NCBI RefSeq assembly: GCF_030936135.1
Contig: NC_082596.1
Span: forward strand, 13,306,155-13,370,154
Origin: Gavia stellata
Taxonomy: Eukaryota > Chordata > Aves > Gaviiformes > Gaviidae
Direction: 5' to 3'
DNA length: 64,000 nt
The notes under the pieces are model-generated. The model made no database searches. It was not told the DNA's origin and was given only the letters and a program-made list of their open reading frames with translations. The number at the start of each line of letters is the position of its first letter. Within the stretch, counting starts at the first letter, position 1. The translations under genes and the position numbers were made by a program. Shown here piece by piece: positions 1 through 13,500 of this stretch.

Positions 1-3000
1 TTCCTAGTCCCACTGACCTTTTCCCATCGATGACTAACATCAGGCCTGCCTGTACGAGCAAACAAGTCCAGAGTGGCAGTTCCTTGGCAGGGACTTAGTT
101 TACCTTTCAGTGCTACATTTAATAACACTGGGTGGTATTTATCGGAATAGATTTTCCAGCAAGTGGCATGCCAAAGCCTTGATGAAATCAGGCCTTCTGT
201 CTGATGTCAATCACCTACCCTTTGCCAGTTCAAAAGTGCTATCCATGCTGGAAAATCAAGACCCAAAGAGCACTTTAGCCCGGAAGCGCACAGCTAAACC
301 TGGCCTAGCAATACGCTGTAGTAAAATGAGGTCATCAGTGCATGGCCTTCAACCTGTTCTTCTACACTTTGTGTTAAACAACAGACTTACCTGACTACTG
401 GATGTGCTTCCATGTGTCTTCCTATCATTTTGATGAGGAATCTTTCATGGCCACTGGAGCTGGAATATGTGCATAGACCTGGGTATCTACCGTGGTGCAA
501 CGAAGTGGAAGTGCATCCACCACCTTATTTTGCAGACATTCCCTAGTCTTTACAATGGATTCACCCAAACAGCTGATGACAAACATGTGAAGATTTTAGG
601 GTGTGGGCAAAGCTAATTCTCAGCTCATGGCCTGAGCCTATCCTCGCTAAATATGCAAAAATAGACCTTGTTCTCACCCTAGATTAGGTTATAGTTTCAG
701 TTCTTGTTGTTCCCTGGTGTCAATAGGAAGTACGTTGTCTGGCATCTGCATTAGGCCCATTTGCACCAGTCCCCGATGGCTGCAGAGCTGCAAGTTCTGC
801 ATGTGGGTGGCGACTTTGCCTCCTGGTCTTTTGTTTTCAAAATGCAGCTGCAGAGGAGAGGAACATGGCATCATTACTGCTATGAAAGGTCTTTTCATCC
901 TCTGTGGTTTCCGGGTTAGAGCTGTGTTGGCTGAGGATTCCTCCCCCAGGGTGGAGGAGTAATGGAAACGCAGCCTAAAACAGGATCAGGAGGAAGATGT
1001 GAAAATGAGTGCAAACGTACAGCGTATGAGTCAGTGCCACAAGGAATCTCTATCCCATAAAGTCAAGATCACACCTCCTCTTGGTACAGCAGAGCTGTTC
1101 CCACGCAAGGAGAAAGCATCAGAAAGGCGTTCAGCATCTTAAAAAGGACTTATGTCCTGATTGAAAGTTTAATAGTGGGAAAATGTTTTCAGGTCAGCAA
1201 CATTGCAGCTTCAGAGAAGGATAGGAAAAGCAAGCATGACATGCTGCATTCATTATCTGCTGTAAAATAATATGGACTGGATGCTGAGGCCAAATCTTCT
1301 GCTTGTGCAAATCAACAAAGCCTCGTTGATTCTAAACTGATGCTGAACTGATTAACTCCAGCCGATGAGCTGTCCTTTGTCAACAAAACCAGTCCTTTTA
1401 CCATGAGGGGACTCTCACGGGGTACTATGTTTTTAAATTTTCATTAACAGCCTCACCTCAGACTGTTCAGAGGAATTAAACTGTAGCTTTAGCGCAAAGA
1501 GTAGGCAACACAGGCTGAGAAATACCCGAAACAAGAGCTTCACTGTCAAGTGTCTCCAGACTCCCAGGCCCTAAAGAGGCAGACCATGGCAGTGTGGGGC
1601 TGCCGGTGGCTGGAGCTCAGACCTGAGCTTGTGGGTTCTCCAAGGCAGACACCAAGTCCATCAGAGTGGGAGGAATTTGTGCCCCAAGTAAAGAGCAAGG
1701 ACCCAACAGAGAAAGACCTTCTCCTCTCAGGTAAGCATGAATAGGGCAAGGCAGAGTCCAGCCCAAAGAGTAGGGCCAGGTTTGAGCCCAGGCAGGATCA
1801 GGAGGTGAGCAGTGAAGTCAAGGCAGCCATGAGGCAGACTAAAGAAGCTGCAGTCTGCTCTGAATCAAAGGTCCAGGGGACTGGCATGGTTGAGGTCAAG
1901 GAGCAATATAAAAAGAGTTGGTTTTATTGCTGTTTATGTCTGGTCTTTATGTACCAGACTCTTACCTGAAGCAGAAATGGGATGTAAAGCACAGCTACAG
2001 GGAGTGGGACTGCTGGTGGGACAGCTACATAGACCTGATCATGGGGCGAACATCAGCCCCACTTCAGCTCCTCTTGGTGAAGCTTATCAAGCCCTGCCTC
2101 TCCCAAGGAGCTAACTGCAGTCAGGGAGCAGAGCTGATAGCCCAGGTAGAGCCTCATGGTCCATCCAGCTAGACATCTGAGCACTCATCATGCTTGACAC
2201 CAGCCCTCTGCTTCTCCGCACGGGCCCCACCGATAGCTGAAGAGCAGCAGCATGCCACACCGCCTGCTCATCTGTCACACGGCAGACGGAGCAATGCACC
2301 AGCCATGCAGCCAACACAGCGCTGAGCCTGCTCGCAGGCTGCCTCACAGCCCAGGGAGGCACATCACATTCTTCTGCCATGAGTGTGGCTTGTCCAGCCG
2401 CACCCAGCTGCCTGCCACATTGGCAGCGGGTGTTGCAGCACCAACCCTCCCACCAGCAGCTCTCCTGAGGGATGCAGGAGGAGCTTTTCCAGGAGAGAAG
2501 ATGCTCACAGAGGTGGTGGACCACAGGTGTCACGCCCCCACCAGAGTGGGCAGATGGCTTTGGGGACAATCACCTCGAGGGAAGCGCAAGAGGAGGGTGC
2601 CTCAGGTCACCCTGCATGCTTGAGCATCCTACCAGCCTGGGTAACACCCTGAGGAGCCCAGGACTTGGCTCAGGAGGGCAGTCTGGGCCATATCTGCGCC
2701 CTTGGCACCCATTTCCTAACCGGTTCCTCAGAGATGTCCATGCAGATGTGCACCTGTACAGGCAGAGTTGACACCTCTGTCAACCCCTGGATCAGTAGGA
2801 CATGGCCAAAGGCAGGCCCTGAGCCATACTGGGTGCACATCTCCTATTTTTTGGGGGGCTGTGACATGGCACACTATATTATAAAAGCCTCTGTGTAATT
2901 TCTTGCAGTAGCTGGTCTCTGCTGCGTTCAGTTTATAAGTGCAATGACTTTTTTCCTAAGTGCTGGACTGATGAATGCCACTGGCATCCTAGGTTCGGGA

Positions 3001-6000
3001 TGTTCCCAAATAAAAATCATGTTTCCAAGGACACATGCACATCTTCCTCTCTTCCATGAATTTGCATGGCTGGGGCCCGATGAACTGCTGACAAGGCACG
3101 AGGAGGAGCAGGACGCAGGTCATTCTCTGGTATCCATCCTGGCTTATTTGAAAGCAGACCTTGTTTCAAATACAAAGTGCTGAGTAGAAGATGCCATTTG
3201 TCACTCTTGGGAGCACATTTTCACTGTAGAGGCCCCACTCTCATTTACAATAAATTGCCTCATAATGTGCAGGTGATTTATGCCATTCTTCAACTATAAA
3301 TTATATTTACATCCACTCTATGGTCTCTTTACATTGTTAAAGTGTAGTAATGTGACTGTGGGGTAAGTGATAGTGATAACTTGTCTACAAGGAGAAATTC
3401 ATCAGAATAACTGTGTGCATGAAGAAGAGTCTTTTTTATCTTGGAAGAATATTCTGTCTGGTTTCCTCATGAGAAAAAAGCATTCACATCACAGATTTGA
3501 TCTGCAGCCATCATTTCCCTTGACCTGAACACTGCTGATATGTGCTGTATCTTCCTGTGAAATGGGATCAGGAATTATGAATCTCTTCTGTAACTAACAT
3601 CATTATTTTTATTCACACTATTCATCCAAAGATCCCAAGCAGAGAGTAGAAAGCTTCCATCAGAAGGGATCTAAATTGTGAATGAGGATAATTTTGTCCT
3701 GTTTGCTTTTTTGGTTTGCTTTTCCAGCATCCAGAGAATATATCTCTTCCTATTATAAGCTATTTTTCAAAGGTGGTTTTACTTACAGTCAAAAATGAGC
3801 ATTGTGAAATCAACTGTTAAATTTAGATCTTCAGGCTGTTTTCATCAGAACAAAAACATGGGGATTTGTAGCTCTCAGCTTCCCTAAAACTGATTCATAC
3901 AGAAAAAACAAATCCTGAGCTCAGTTACCTTAAGGTGGTTTCCAGTGATACCAGAGCCACAGGCATGAAATCAAGGTCCCTTTGGACCTTAGGATGAGGA
4001 ATCTTTTGAGCATTTCAGGTGATCACCAGATCAGGAAAGGTAACTGGGAGAGAGCCATTTTAGTGGTTTCTCACTGCTAGCTTCCTACTGAAACATTTGA
4101 AAGAGGAAAACAACATTTCTGGTTTCTCATTTTTCTTTCTATTTTAGGATATTGCTCTGGCTACAGTTGGAGCTTTCTAGCTTTCAGAGCCAAATTCTAC
4201 CATTAGATCTGCAGGGCATTTTATCTGGGTGAGGAAGAAGAAAGTTGGCTGGATCAGGTGATGGAGGACCAGCAGGATTCTTCTGCGCTCCAAATACTGG
4301 TCTCATGCTGCTTGTGTGCTCAGGATAATGTTGTATTTTGTTGAAGAGTGGGCAGTTCTAGTACTACCCGCACCACTGAAACACACACCGTGATTGCCTG
4401 TACTAGGGGCTAAATCCTCCTATGCACTGTCTGATGACTTTTGAGGCCAGATTGCTTAATATGCTAAATTACAGCCAATTACCTTATTATTATGGATAAA
4501 GTATTTTCATCCAACATGCCAGGGAGATGAACACTGCACATAACACGATGCCTCTGAAATTCTCAACAGTGTTTTCTGAGAAAAGACGTCCATCTGGTTC
4601 ACTGGTAAAAGCAATGTCTTTTATTGCTTCCCAGCAGAAGGAATCAACCTGTTACTGGATAAGCTCCTGCATTCAGAGCAGTACTATAGTCTTGGAATTC
4701 AGTCCAAGAACTAAATTCTGGGCCGAAACTCTGGTATGTGCCAACTTGAGTTTTTATCCTCCTCTGTTAGTCTAGCAAACCAGATCAATGGTCTGACTGG
4801 TACTGTGTCAGTTTAAGTGCAGAAATCATGTTGCACCAATTAAAGTTGTTATGGGCAGGCTCATTTTTATGTTGTTTTGATGTCCTTTACATCAGGTTAG
4901 TTTGCCCCAGCCCTGACCCTGTATATCATCTCTGTGTTGCTTTTTCTAGGGGAAAAAACCAACAGCTTGCTACCAGACTGACTGCTGCTGATAGCCTCTA
5001 CAGGATAAGTAAATTAAAACCATGCATGTGGTTGGTCAGAAAATTAGGCTTACATGTGAAGGGGCATAATTCCTGTGCTGACTTTTTTGTATCCCTGTTA
5101 AACATTATGGAACCTGTAGTTAATGCACTTTATGCTGCCAACTGTATGGGCCATTTCACTGGTAAAGACCAAAACCCCCAGGAAGCACTGGAGTCTGTCC
5201 CCCTGGAGAAGGAAAATGGTATGTTATGAGAGTCATTGATGCTGGTGCACCACAGAAGACCTTCTGTGGCTGAGAAGGACAGCCCACGGAAAAGGACAGA
5301 AAAGCAGAGAAACAAAAATCCTGCCTCTTGGGGCATGCTGAGCGAACTGTTAATCTTTCTAAACCCAGAGTTTCCCTGGAAAGCAGGCACTTCATGAAAA
5401 ATGTCACAAAGTTGAATTTAACCTTTTCCTGCTGGAAACACTGCAGCCAGACCTTTTGCCTGCTGATGGAGGATGCCCCTTTTCCTTTTTCCTTTCTTTT
5501 GTTAATGATAGAAATATTTGCACATTGTATGGACAGTCAGGACATGACCGGCCTATAGCTAGGGGGAAAAAGAGTCAGAATTTGGGAGGCAATGTCCTCT
5601 TCTGCCCTTTGTGCTATCCATGCCTGGGGAACAGGGGGGTATTTTTGGAATATTATTTTAAATAGCAGGGAGGGGCTATCAGGTTTCGTTTCGTTCGTTG
5701 GTTCTGGTTTGCAGTGCCAATCAAGCTATAATTGTAAATTATAAAACGGAGCCCTCTGTGGCAAGGAGCGAAGGAAGAGACAATGCCCTCCCTTTACAGC
5801 TGGGGCATACCTGTGGCAATCTGCGTGTTCACCACTAAGCCCATGTTACTGCAATTACTGTCTGCCCCGGACTTATTTATTTGAAGCCTATTATGTCAGC
5901 TTAGGCAGATCAGTGCAGTAATGCTCTGCTCTCTGTACTTCAGCCCTGGGGGGAGAGAAAATGGGTTCCTCTTTCTAGAGGAAACTGTGGTATTTCTGAC

Positions 6001-9000
6001 AGTGTCCGATGGCGCACGACTTCATGGTGTAGCAGCCATCATCTAAATCCTAAAGTCTTTACCCAAGACCCACCTAGGAAGATCCATCCAGACCCCATGC
6101 ACCCCAGTAAAGGAGGATCAACAGGGACTACAACTGACCTCCCCCACGTTCCCCTCCTCTCTGGGAATAGCATCCATCTGTGCTTTGCATTTTGTCCCTT
6201 CTTTACAGCCTACAAATCTTTCAGCTGTTTTGTTTTTACACCAACTTCTGCTGCTGAAACAGCTGATGATCGTACAGGCTGACGATGCAGGGAAGATGGC
6301 CCAGAGATGCACTGAGAACCTCTGTTTATATCCCGATAAGGCTGGGTATCTGGGATGGGGAATGGCTTTGAAGATCCGTCAAGATAAGAGAGTCGAGTGG
6401 TATCCCCAGTTGACTTTTCTTGAGAAATACATTTGAATATAATCTTGCACAAATCCCAGCACTGGGGAAAGGTGAAAAAGGGATCAACTGTTCTCATGGT
6501 ATCAGCCATTCTTGTAGGCTCTCAGCTACAGCGAAACACACCAGAAGGTAAAGTGGCTTCTGACTGTAATGACACGAACGCTTTGGGACTGATCTTGGGA
6601 CTGAAGATTTTAAGTTGAATTTACCTTCTCTTTCTTCCTTCAACTTAAACACTCTATTCAAAAGACAGCAGGAAGGCTTGTTCCAAAAACATTGTCAAAT
6701 TAGTTTTATGGGAAAAGTAATAAATTTACATGCTGGCTTGCAGGGTTGTATATTGTCTACACTGCTGCAATGATCTAATTTAGCTGGAGGAGTTAGACTC
6801 CAACATGATGACAGAGGCTGTTTCTGCACAGGCTAAACAATAACTGCTTTGTACAAGGTAAGCTGCAGTGCCTGGGAACAGGAGGAAAAGACTGGGTTCA
6901 GGCAGTTTAAGGTAGGTAGCTGTCTTATGATGTATCTCTGCATTTCAAATAGCTGAGAGACCTAAAAATTCAGCTGTTTAATCAGCTGTCACCTGTTCAA
7001 GGTTTCTCCTGTGCTATGCACACTGCCTTAGACGATATGTATTTTCCACAGACACATGACAAGACCTCCATTAAGCCCCATGTGTCATTACCCTCCACAC
7101 CAGAGCTAACGTTCTTCCCATAATGGATGTAGATATATAGATATACACAACACATCCCCTTCCAAGAAAGCTTTCCAAGTTTTTTCTCCATTAAGTTAAC
7201 CTCAATTGTATTATCTGGAGTTAATCTTGCTGCAGTAGTTGTTGCATGTTCAACAGAAAGATGAATGCTGTAAGCTCTTACACATTTCATGCTCAATGGA
7301 ATAGCTGATCACTAAACTTGGGTATAGAAGCGCTTTCCTTCCTTGTGCTCCAGCTGGTGTACTTACAGTGGTCACACTTTAAAAGTCATCTCAACACCTT
7401 CCAATAAATAGCACGGTATCTGCTGTCAAATGTTTTTTCTTGGCCACCATCTCTGCTTCCAGACAACAGGGCTGGATGAAGAGGACTACTGGTCCGCTGC
7501 AGCCGTCGGCAAAAAGCCCCACCACAGAGTTTCAAGCTAGAGTATTCCTTAGGGACAAGGACTGCAAATTTAAGAACAAAACCTGCTTCACTAATATCAG
7601 TGGGAAAGTCACCAACAGCAGCTGCAGAGGCCAAATTAGCTATTCTGGCAGCAGCAAAGGGGACTATTTTGCACTCTCAGATTGATACAGCTACTGTGTC
7701 CCACCTAGCCTGGGCCAACCCTTGGTGAGTTAGAGTAGAAGAACCTTAAAATTAAATGCAAACTTAGGAGGACTCATCTTTTTTTGATGCAAGATGAGTG
7801 GGAAATCACATTAGAGAAGATAGCTCTGAAAAAAAGCAACTCCTGCTCCCGGGGACCTGCCACCTAAAGAACAGGCTGGGACAGACTCAGCTGACAGACT
7901 CGTTCTTGCACTTAATTACTGAAGTTTAACAGTTTCCTGCCTGTGAGCTGAGCCACGGTAACAGTTCTCGCGCACACTTCTGACCCCAGCAAAACGCAAG
8001 GTAACCTGACCTTGTTTAACGAATGGGGGGGCAGATTGCATCACCCTGCAGCTGGTGCAGGCGAAGAGCACGGAGCCATGGCATCCCTGCAGCTCTCCTC
8101 CTGCACCAGGACTTGTTAACCCAGGCGACGGTGTATCTCGGCTGCCAAAAAACAGAAGAAAGGTACTGTCCTGGGCCAGGTGATGCATTTTGGATCCGAG
8201 GGACGAAATTTTCTCCTGAACTGGCCTATAACTGTAATGTGGCAGCTCACATATGTTACCATGAGCCAAGGAAGGACAGGTAACTTTTTTTCCCTTTAGG
8301 ATTGATTTGCAGTGGCTGGGTAGAGCACCTAACTGCTTCTGCAGAGCTCAGAGGCTCTTAATGCGCACCAGCTCTTGCCAATAAAACCCACAAAATCGAT
8401 GTTCCAGCCATGCAGGTGGCCTGCTTGAGCTTCTTCTGAATTACGAGCCCGCTGGGCTTGCTGAGTTACTCAGAGTCCTGCAGCCCCGTATCCCAATTTT
8501 ACTATGTCAGGGATGAATTATTTTTTCCATCAGCCCCAAAGACTTGAACCCCTGCCAATGTATAAAGGAGCCATTTTGTGACTTTGAGGGATTGTCACAG
8601 CTCATACCTCAACCTTTGGGAAAGGAACCTGTGATACTCTCAAAAGAATTCTTCTGCCCATCAGCCGGGTGTTGAGACGAGCAACTCAGCACAAGGCTAT
8701 GTAATTGCAGTGTAAGCCCTCTTTAAAACAAATTAAATAGTAGTTAAATAAATATTTAAATATGTTTTAAAATTTAAAAATCAAGCCACTCAAAATATAT
8801 ATATAAAGATAGATCTGGTATTACTTAAATCTCCCTTCTGTTTTACAAGAAGACGACTGCCTCTTCCCAGCTAAAACTTGGAAAAGAGGTAACTACAGCC
8901 AAAGAAAAATGGACTTAAACTCTGATTTCATTCCTCCTATTGCAGGTGCCAGTGTTGTGCCCTTTCCTTGCAGCTACTGTCTCTGGAGTGATGGAAAACA

Positions 9001-10500
9001 CCTTGGGGAGTATCGTTCTTGGGCTATCTCTGGGCTGCCTCCCCTTTTCCAGCATCTTCTAGGAGTTGGGCTCCCATTGCCTGCAGAAAGGCTAAAAGAT
9101 CCTAAAGATGTAGTAGCTGCCCATCATCATTCCAGCACAGTGTGTGCTGAAAATCCCCTCCTTCTAATAACAGTGATTCTGCTATGTCTCCTTGGCACTT
9201 TCTCTGCAAATCCACTTGCTTCCTGGAAAAATCAGGCACGCTTTACGCCATGCCTGGCCAAGAAAGTCCAGATGCTTTATTGCTTCATCCCCATGCTGTG
9301 TTTAGTTTGTTAATGCTTTCATGTGAAAACAGTGTGACACATGGGAACCCTAAGTCTATTTCTTTCTTCTGTAAAGTCACTTCTTGGTGTGAGAGTTAAA
9401 GGTTACAACCAGTGAATGGCTGTTGACTCCAGGGGTTACTCTTATAAAGCAAACCAACACTGATTTTTATTTCTGTTTATCTGAAGCTTGCCGAACACTG
9501 CATACCGTGTAAACATCACAAGGCAGCAAGGGGGAAGTTGAAAGCAAGGACTGACCACTGTGATTATGTCTGCACACAGCACAGGGAAGCACAAAAAAGC
9601 GGATTAAAAACTGTGGTTGCCGAGCCACAAAGTCTTTGCTTCTACTGGAGCAGTTCCAAGCCTGAGAGAGATGGAGCCAAAGCCCCTAACATATGGCTTC
9701 GTATTGCCTACCGGAAAGGAAAAGCTCATATGTTCAGTGGTCTTCAGCAGAAGACCTGATCAGAAAATGTTCCTCTTTCACACAACTGTTCCTAAAAAAA
9801 GAAAAGGGTTATAAAAATATCTTACTTGTATGTATTTAGATTAAGAGTGCTGGCATTAAGGTTGCCTGTGGGCAGTGATAGGCAAGGCAAGGGAAAGGAG
9901 CCAACCTGGTCTCATGCCTCCTACCTGCTCCTCTAAAAGGTCCTGGGCATGAAAGGCGGCCCACTGAGCTCACCACTGCAGCTGTGCCCTTCTCAGCATT
10001 TCCTAGGAGTGAAGGGAAGAATTTTTCACCTATTCCAGGACACCTAAATCCCTGCAGTCCTGGATCTCAAAATTATGGGTAGCTTTTGTATAACAAAAAG
10101 GCCTGGTATACTGGCATCTTTCCCTGAGATTGCCAGTGCCAAGTACTCAAGGACCACAACTTAGCCTTAAAAAGCATAATATTCCTTTTTGATTGTCTTC
10201 TTAACCAAAACACAAAGGGGTATTTTGCATTTTTTGAGCCACAGGAGCATGCTCGGAAGTCACTTTGCAGCTTCGCTCTGCAACTGTCAGGGCTGCAAAT
10301 GTGCATCCTGGCTTTAAACTGAAAGCTGAGCTGCTCAGCCCAAAACTATGCTCCAGATATTGGTGCTGTCAAAAGAAAGCCAGCTATCACAAGACTTATA
10401 AATCAGAAAGCCGGCAACTGCGCTTCCAGCAAAGCTTTCTTTGTGGCTACGAGTAGCCAGCTGAATCTCAGCTATGTGGTTTTAGAGACAGAAATCAGCA
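1..10500. other. Intergenic DNA upstream of FBXO32, no gene recognised
   Basis: I see no exon, RNA gene or intact mobile element here. The open frames are short (under about 150 codons), overlap each other on both strands, and translate to nothing I recognise. KLHL38 and ANXA13, which I recall as the next genes on this side in other vertebrates, would show a long kelch exon or annexin repeats, and neither is present. One stretch near 5.68-5.94 kb looks like a possible conserved non-coding element and is reported as a finding. Confidence 0.6.
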
Positions 10501-13500
10501 CCTCCAGCTGCATGGCAACAAGCCTTAACTATATTAACTCAAGAAGGCGGCTCCACTGGTGTCCCTGCTCAGCAGCACCCATGTTGGCCCAATGCACAGC
10601 CCAATGAAGGGCAATGGTACATGCACAGCATCCATCAGATGCTCAGGAAACAAAAAACAAAGCTGAAAGAGTGGTGGTGCTTTTAAGTCATAGATGTGAG
10701 GGATAAAGAATAGATGGTGATGGGTAGAAAATGGCAAAAAGACGGGTAATTACAATACTTCTCTCTTGGACTGAGTTCAAGCATGCGGGCCAAGTGGCCC
10801 TGGTCAATTAAAGATATATTTGGGAGAGGTCCCACACGAAGCCGCAGCACTATTCCTGACCACACTCTGGGTGAGCTACGCTGGCAAGGAATGCGTGCTT
10901 CAGGAATGCAGCTGGACGGGCTGTGTTTAGGAAAAGTTGTGTATCCTACCAACAGCAAGGAGGATCGGAACTCTCTAATAACCACGCTCCTCCCTCTGCA
11001 GGGGTTTTTTACAGGCAAATTGCCCCAGTGCCCTTTGCAGCCTGCTCCCATGGCTGTGCTGGGTGCTGGCCACCCATGAGACCCAGCCACCCGGGAGCAG
11101 CTTTGTACAGCCCACCCCGTCAGGCAGGAGTGCTCGCTGCATCCCACAGACACTGCCGCAGTGGTGCTGAGGTAAGCAAAATGTAGAGAACCCGGGTTGG
11201 AGCCTGCCGCAGACACGGAGGCGAGCATCCCAAGAAACTCCTGTGGGCGCTTCACTGAGACCAAGTGGTCAAAGCTCTGGCTTTCGTGGAAAGCAGCTGC
11301 TGGTGCAGGAGAGGGCTTCCTCGCATATGGAAAACTGAGCTGTCCTGTAAAACAGGTAGTTCTTGGTTAGAAACATGTAAGGGACAAGAGGGTCAGCTAA
11401 GGGGCACCTTCAAATCCAGCCATGAACAACCTCCTGGGCTGCCTCCCCTGCCCTGGTTTCTATAGCATAACCATGGTATCTGCATTTGCTTAACGGCCAG
11501 TGAGAAAAGCAACTCCTTTCAGGGCCTTTGAGAGAGGGTAGATAGGCTGTGTGGTCCAACAGCAAGGGGTTACCTTCAGATTTTCTCCCCCATGGTGTTG
11601 AACGGAGGCCTGGAGCGGGCAGCATGCCGGACGGGCAGGGCGGTAACCCCCTGGCACCTTCCCAGACCTCGCCTGGGGCCACCTCTCACCTTCGGAAACT
11701 GCCCTGCCCAGGGACGGCTTTTCACGCGATGGAAACAGCTGCTTTCTGCAGGCTGCTGGAGGGACAGAAGGGCGGAAATTTCACACTCTGTTCCCTCCAT
11801 CTGTGTTCCTACCTTCCCTTCCAGGGACATCCGTCCTCTGCAGCAGGCTCTGCCCTTGGACTGCACCATCCTTCCACTTCTGAAGGCTCCAAATCCCTTT
11901 AGAGGACAGGAAAATTAAGATGCAAGGAGGCTGCAAAAAGGGAATACCTAGCGCTAAGTACCTCCTTGTAACAGGCATCCAGAGAACAAGAGCAGTGGGC
12001 AAAAAAAGGGAGAATCTGTGTCACCAAACTGGGTCCCCTGAGAATGCGGGCAACCAGCCAGCGATACTTGTTGCACAGGGGGCCACAAAAGCCACAGAAA
12101 ACACTGCAGCGCCAGTAACAAACTTCAGACCCATAGTAAGAGCCACAGCCATGATCTGCCACAAGAAGGATGGAAGAGATAAAAGGCATGGCCACTATGT
12201 TATGTCCCTGGGGTAATTACAGGAGCTCACTGATTTTTCTACGAGATCAGCCATGACCTGCACTACAAAGCCATGCCAAGCCAACCCCACTGCTGACTTG
12301 ATCTTCACAGGTGCGATACCCTCAGAGCTTAGTGCCTTTCGATGCCTTTTGCTTTCCCCAGCACTGGCGGTGCAGCGCATACACTGCCGTGGACCACCCT
12401 GAAGCTGATCCAGCTCTTGGCTTGATGTGTTGCTGTCCCACAGAGAAACCTGCGTCCTGCAGGACTGTCACTGCGGCTGGCTCAGGCACCGCTGGCCACT
12501 TGCTCACCGTAGCTCTGAATTCCCACTCTTCTCCGTTGTGGAACTGAATGTCAAGTATTAACAACTCCTGGCTGCAAAACCCTGGGCTTAACCCAGCAGG
12601 CGGGAGGCGGAGACACCCTTTGACATGCAAAATATATATTCTCTATGAAAACAAATCCCTAAGCCTGCTGTCAGCTACATTGTGCACCATTTACTATAAG
12701 CAAGAACTATTTCCTGGATATATTTCCAATTTGACAAGACACTGCTCCTCTTTTCAACCAGCTTGCTGATATTAATTTGCTGCCAGCCCCTTTCCTCCTT
12801 TAGAGCTACCTATGGGGAAGGAGGATGGGCTGGCCCATCGCGTGCAATGTACGTGGAAGTTGGCCCATAGACAACACCCCGCTGTTTGCCTTTTATGCAT
12901 GGGGAACTGCCAGTACTATTGCGGCTTTCTCCTCTCTATTATCTGTCCTAACAACATCACCCTATGTTTATGGGTACGTTTCTGTTAACCGAGGTAAAGC
13001 CAGGGCATCATTTTACTTTTCCTAAATATTTTCTATTTTCACACCAAACCCGCTTGCAGGTATTTGCCCAGGAAACTATGTTGCTTCTCTCCCTCTGGTT
13101 CCCAAGGAGCTGCTGCTCTTCACTGCTCCTGTTTCAGTGCGGAGCGGGCTTCTCCCCGGGGAGATCAAGTAACTCACCCAAGGTCAAGCAGCAGCTGGCA
13201 AGACCAAATCCGCCCTTGGGGACAGTCTCCTGGCTTGAGTCCCCACTAGAAATTTACACAAACGGCCCTCTCACCCCAACATCAGCAGCCAAGACCCCGT
13301 CCAGAGGGGTCAGACTTTCAAAGGCAGCAAAAAAAAAGTTTGGCACCCCGATCCTGCCAGGAGCTGTTTCCCTCGGCCTTTCAGCATCCTTACTGGGTAG
13401 TCTCGTACTGCCAGACCCCGGGAGCGAGTCGTTGGAGGATGCACCCTGCCACTCCCCGGCCACATCCAGCACTGGAACCTGCTTCCAAAGGTGAGTCATG

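Noticed and set aside
2111-2623. Overlapping 152-codon (-) and 123-codon (+) open frames
   Set aside because: Both strands are open over the same bases and neither translates to known sequence. Composition effect.
10683-11264. 193-codon - strand open frame
   Set aside because: No recognisable motif, no splice partners, and overlapping frames of similar length on the other strand. It is a chance ORF in GC-richer DNA.
12964-13494. 176-codon + strand open frame
   Set aside because: Serine/proline-rich with no domain, and no exon-like conservation can be claimed from sequence alone.
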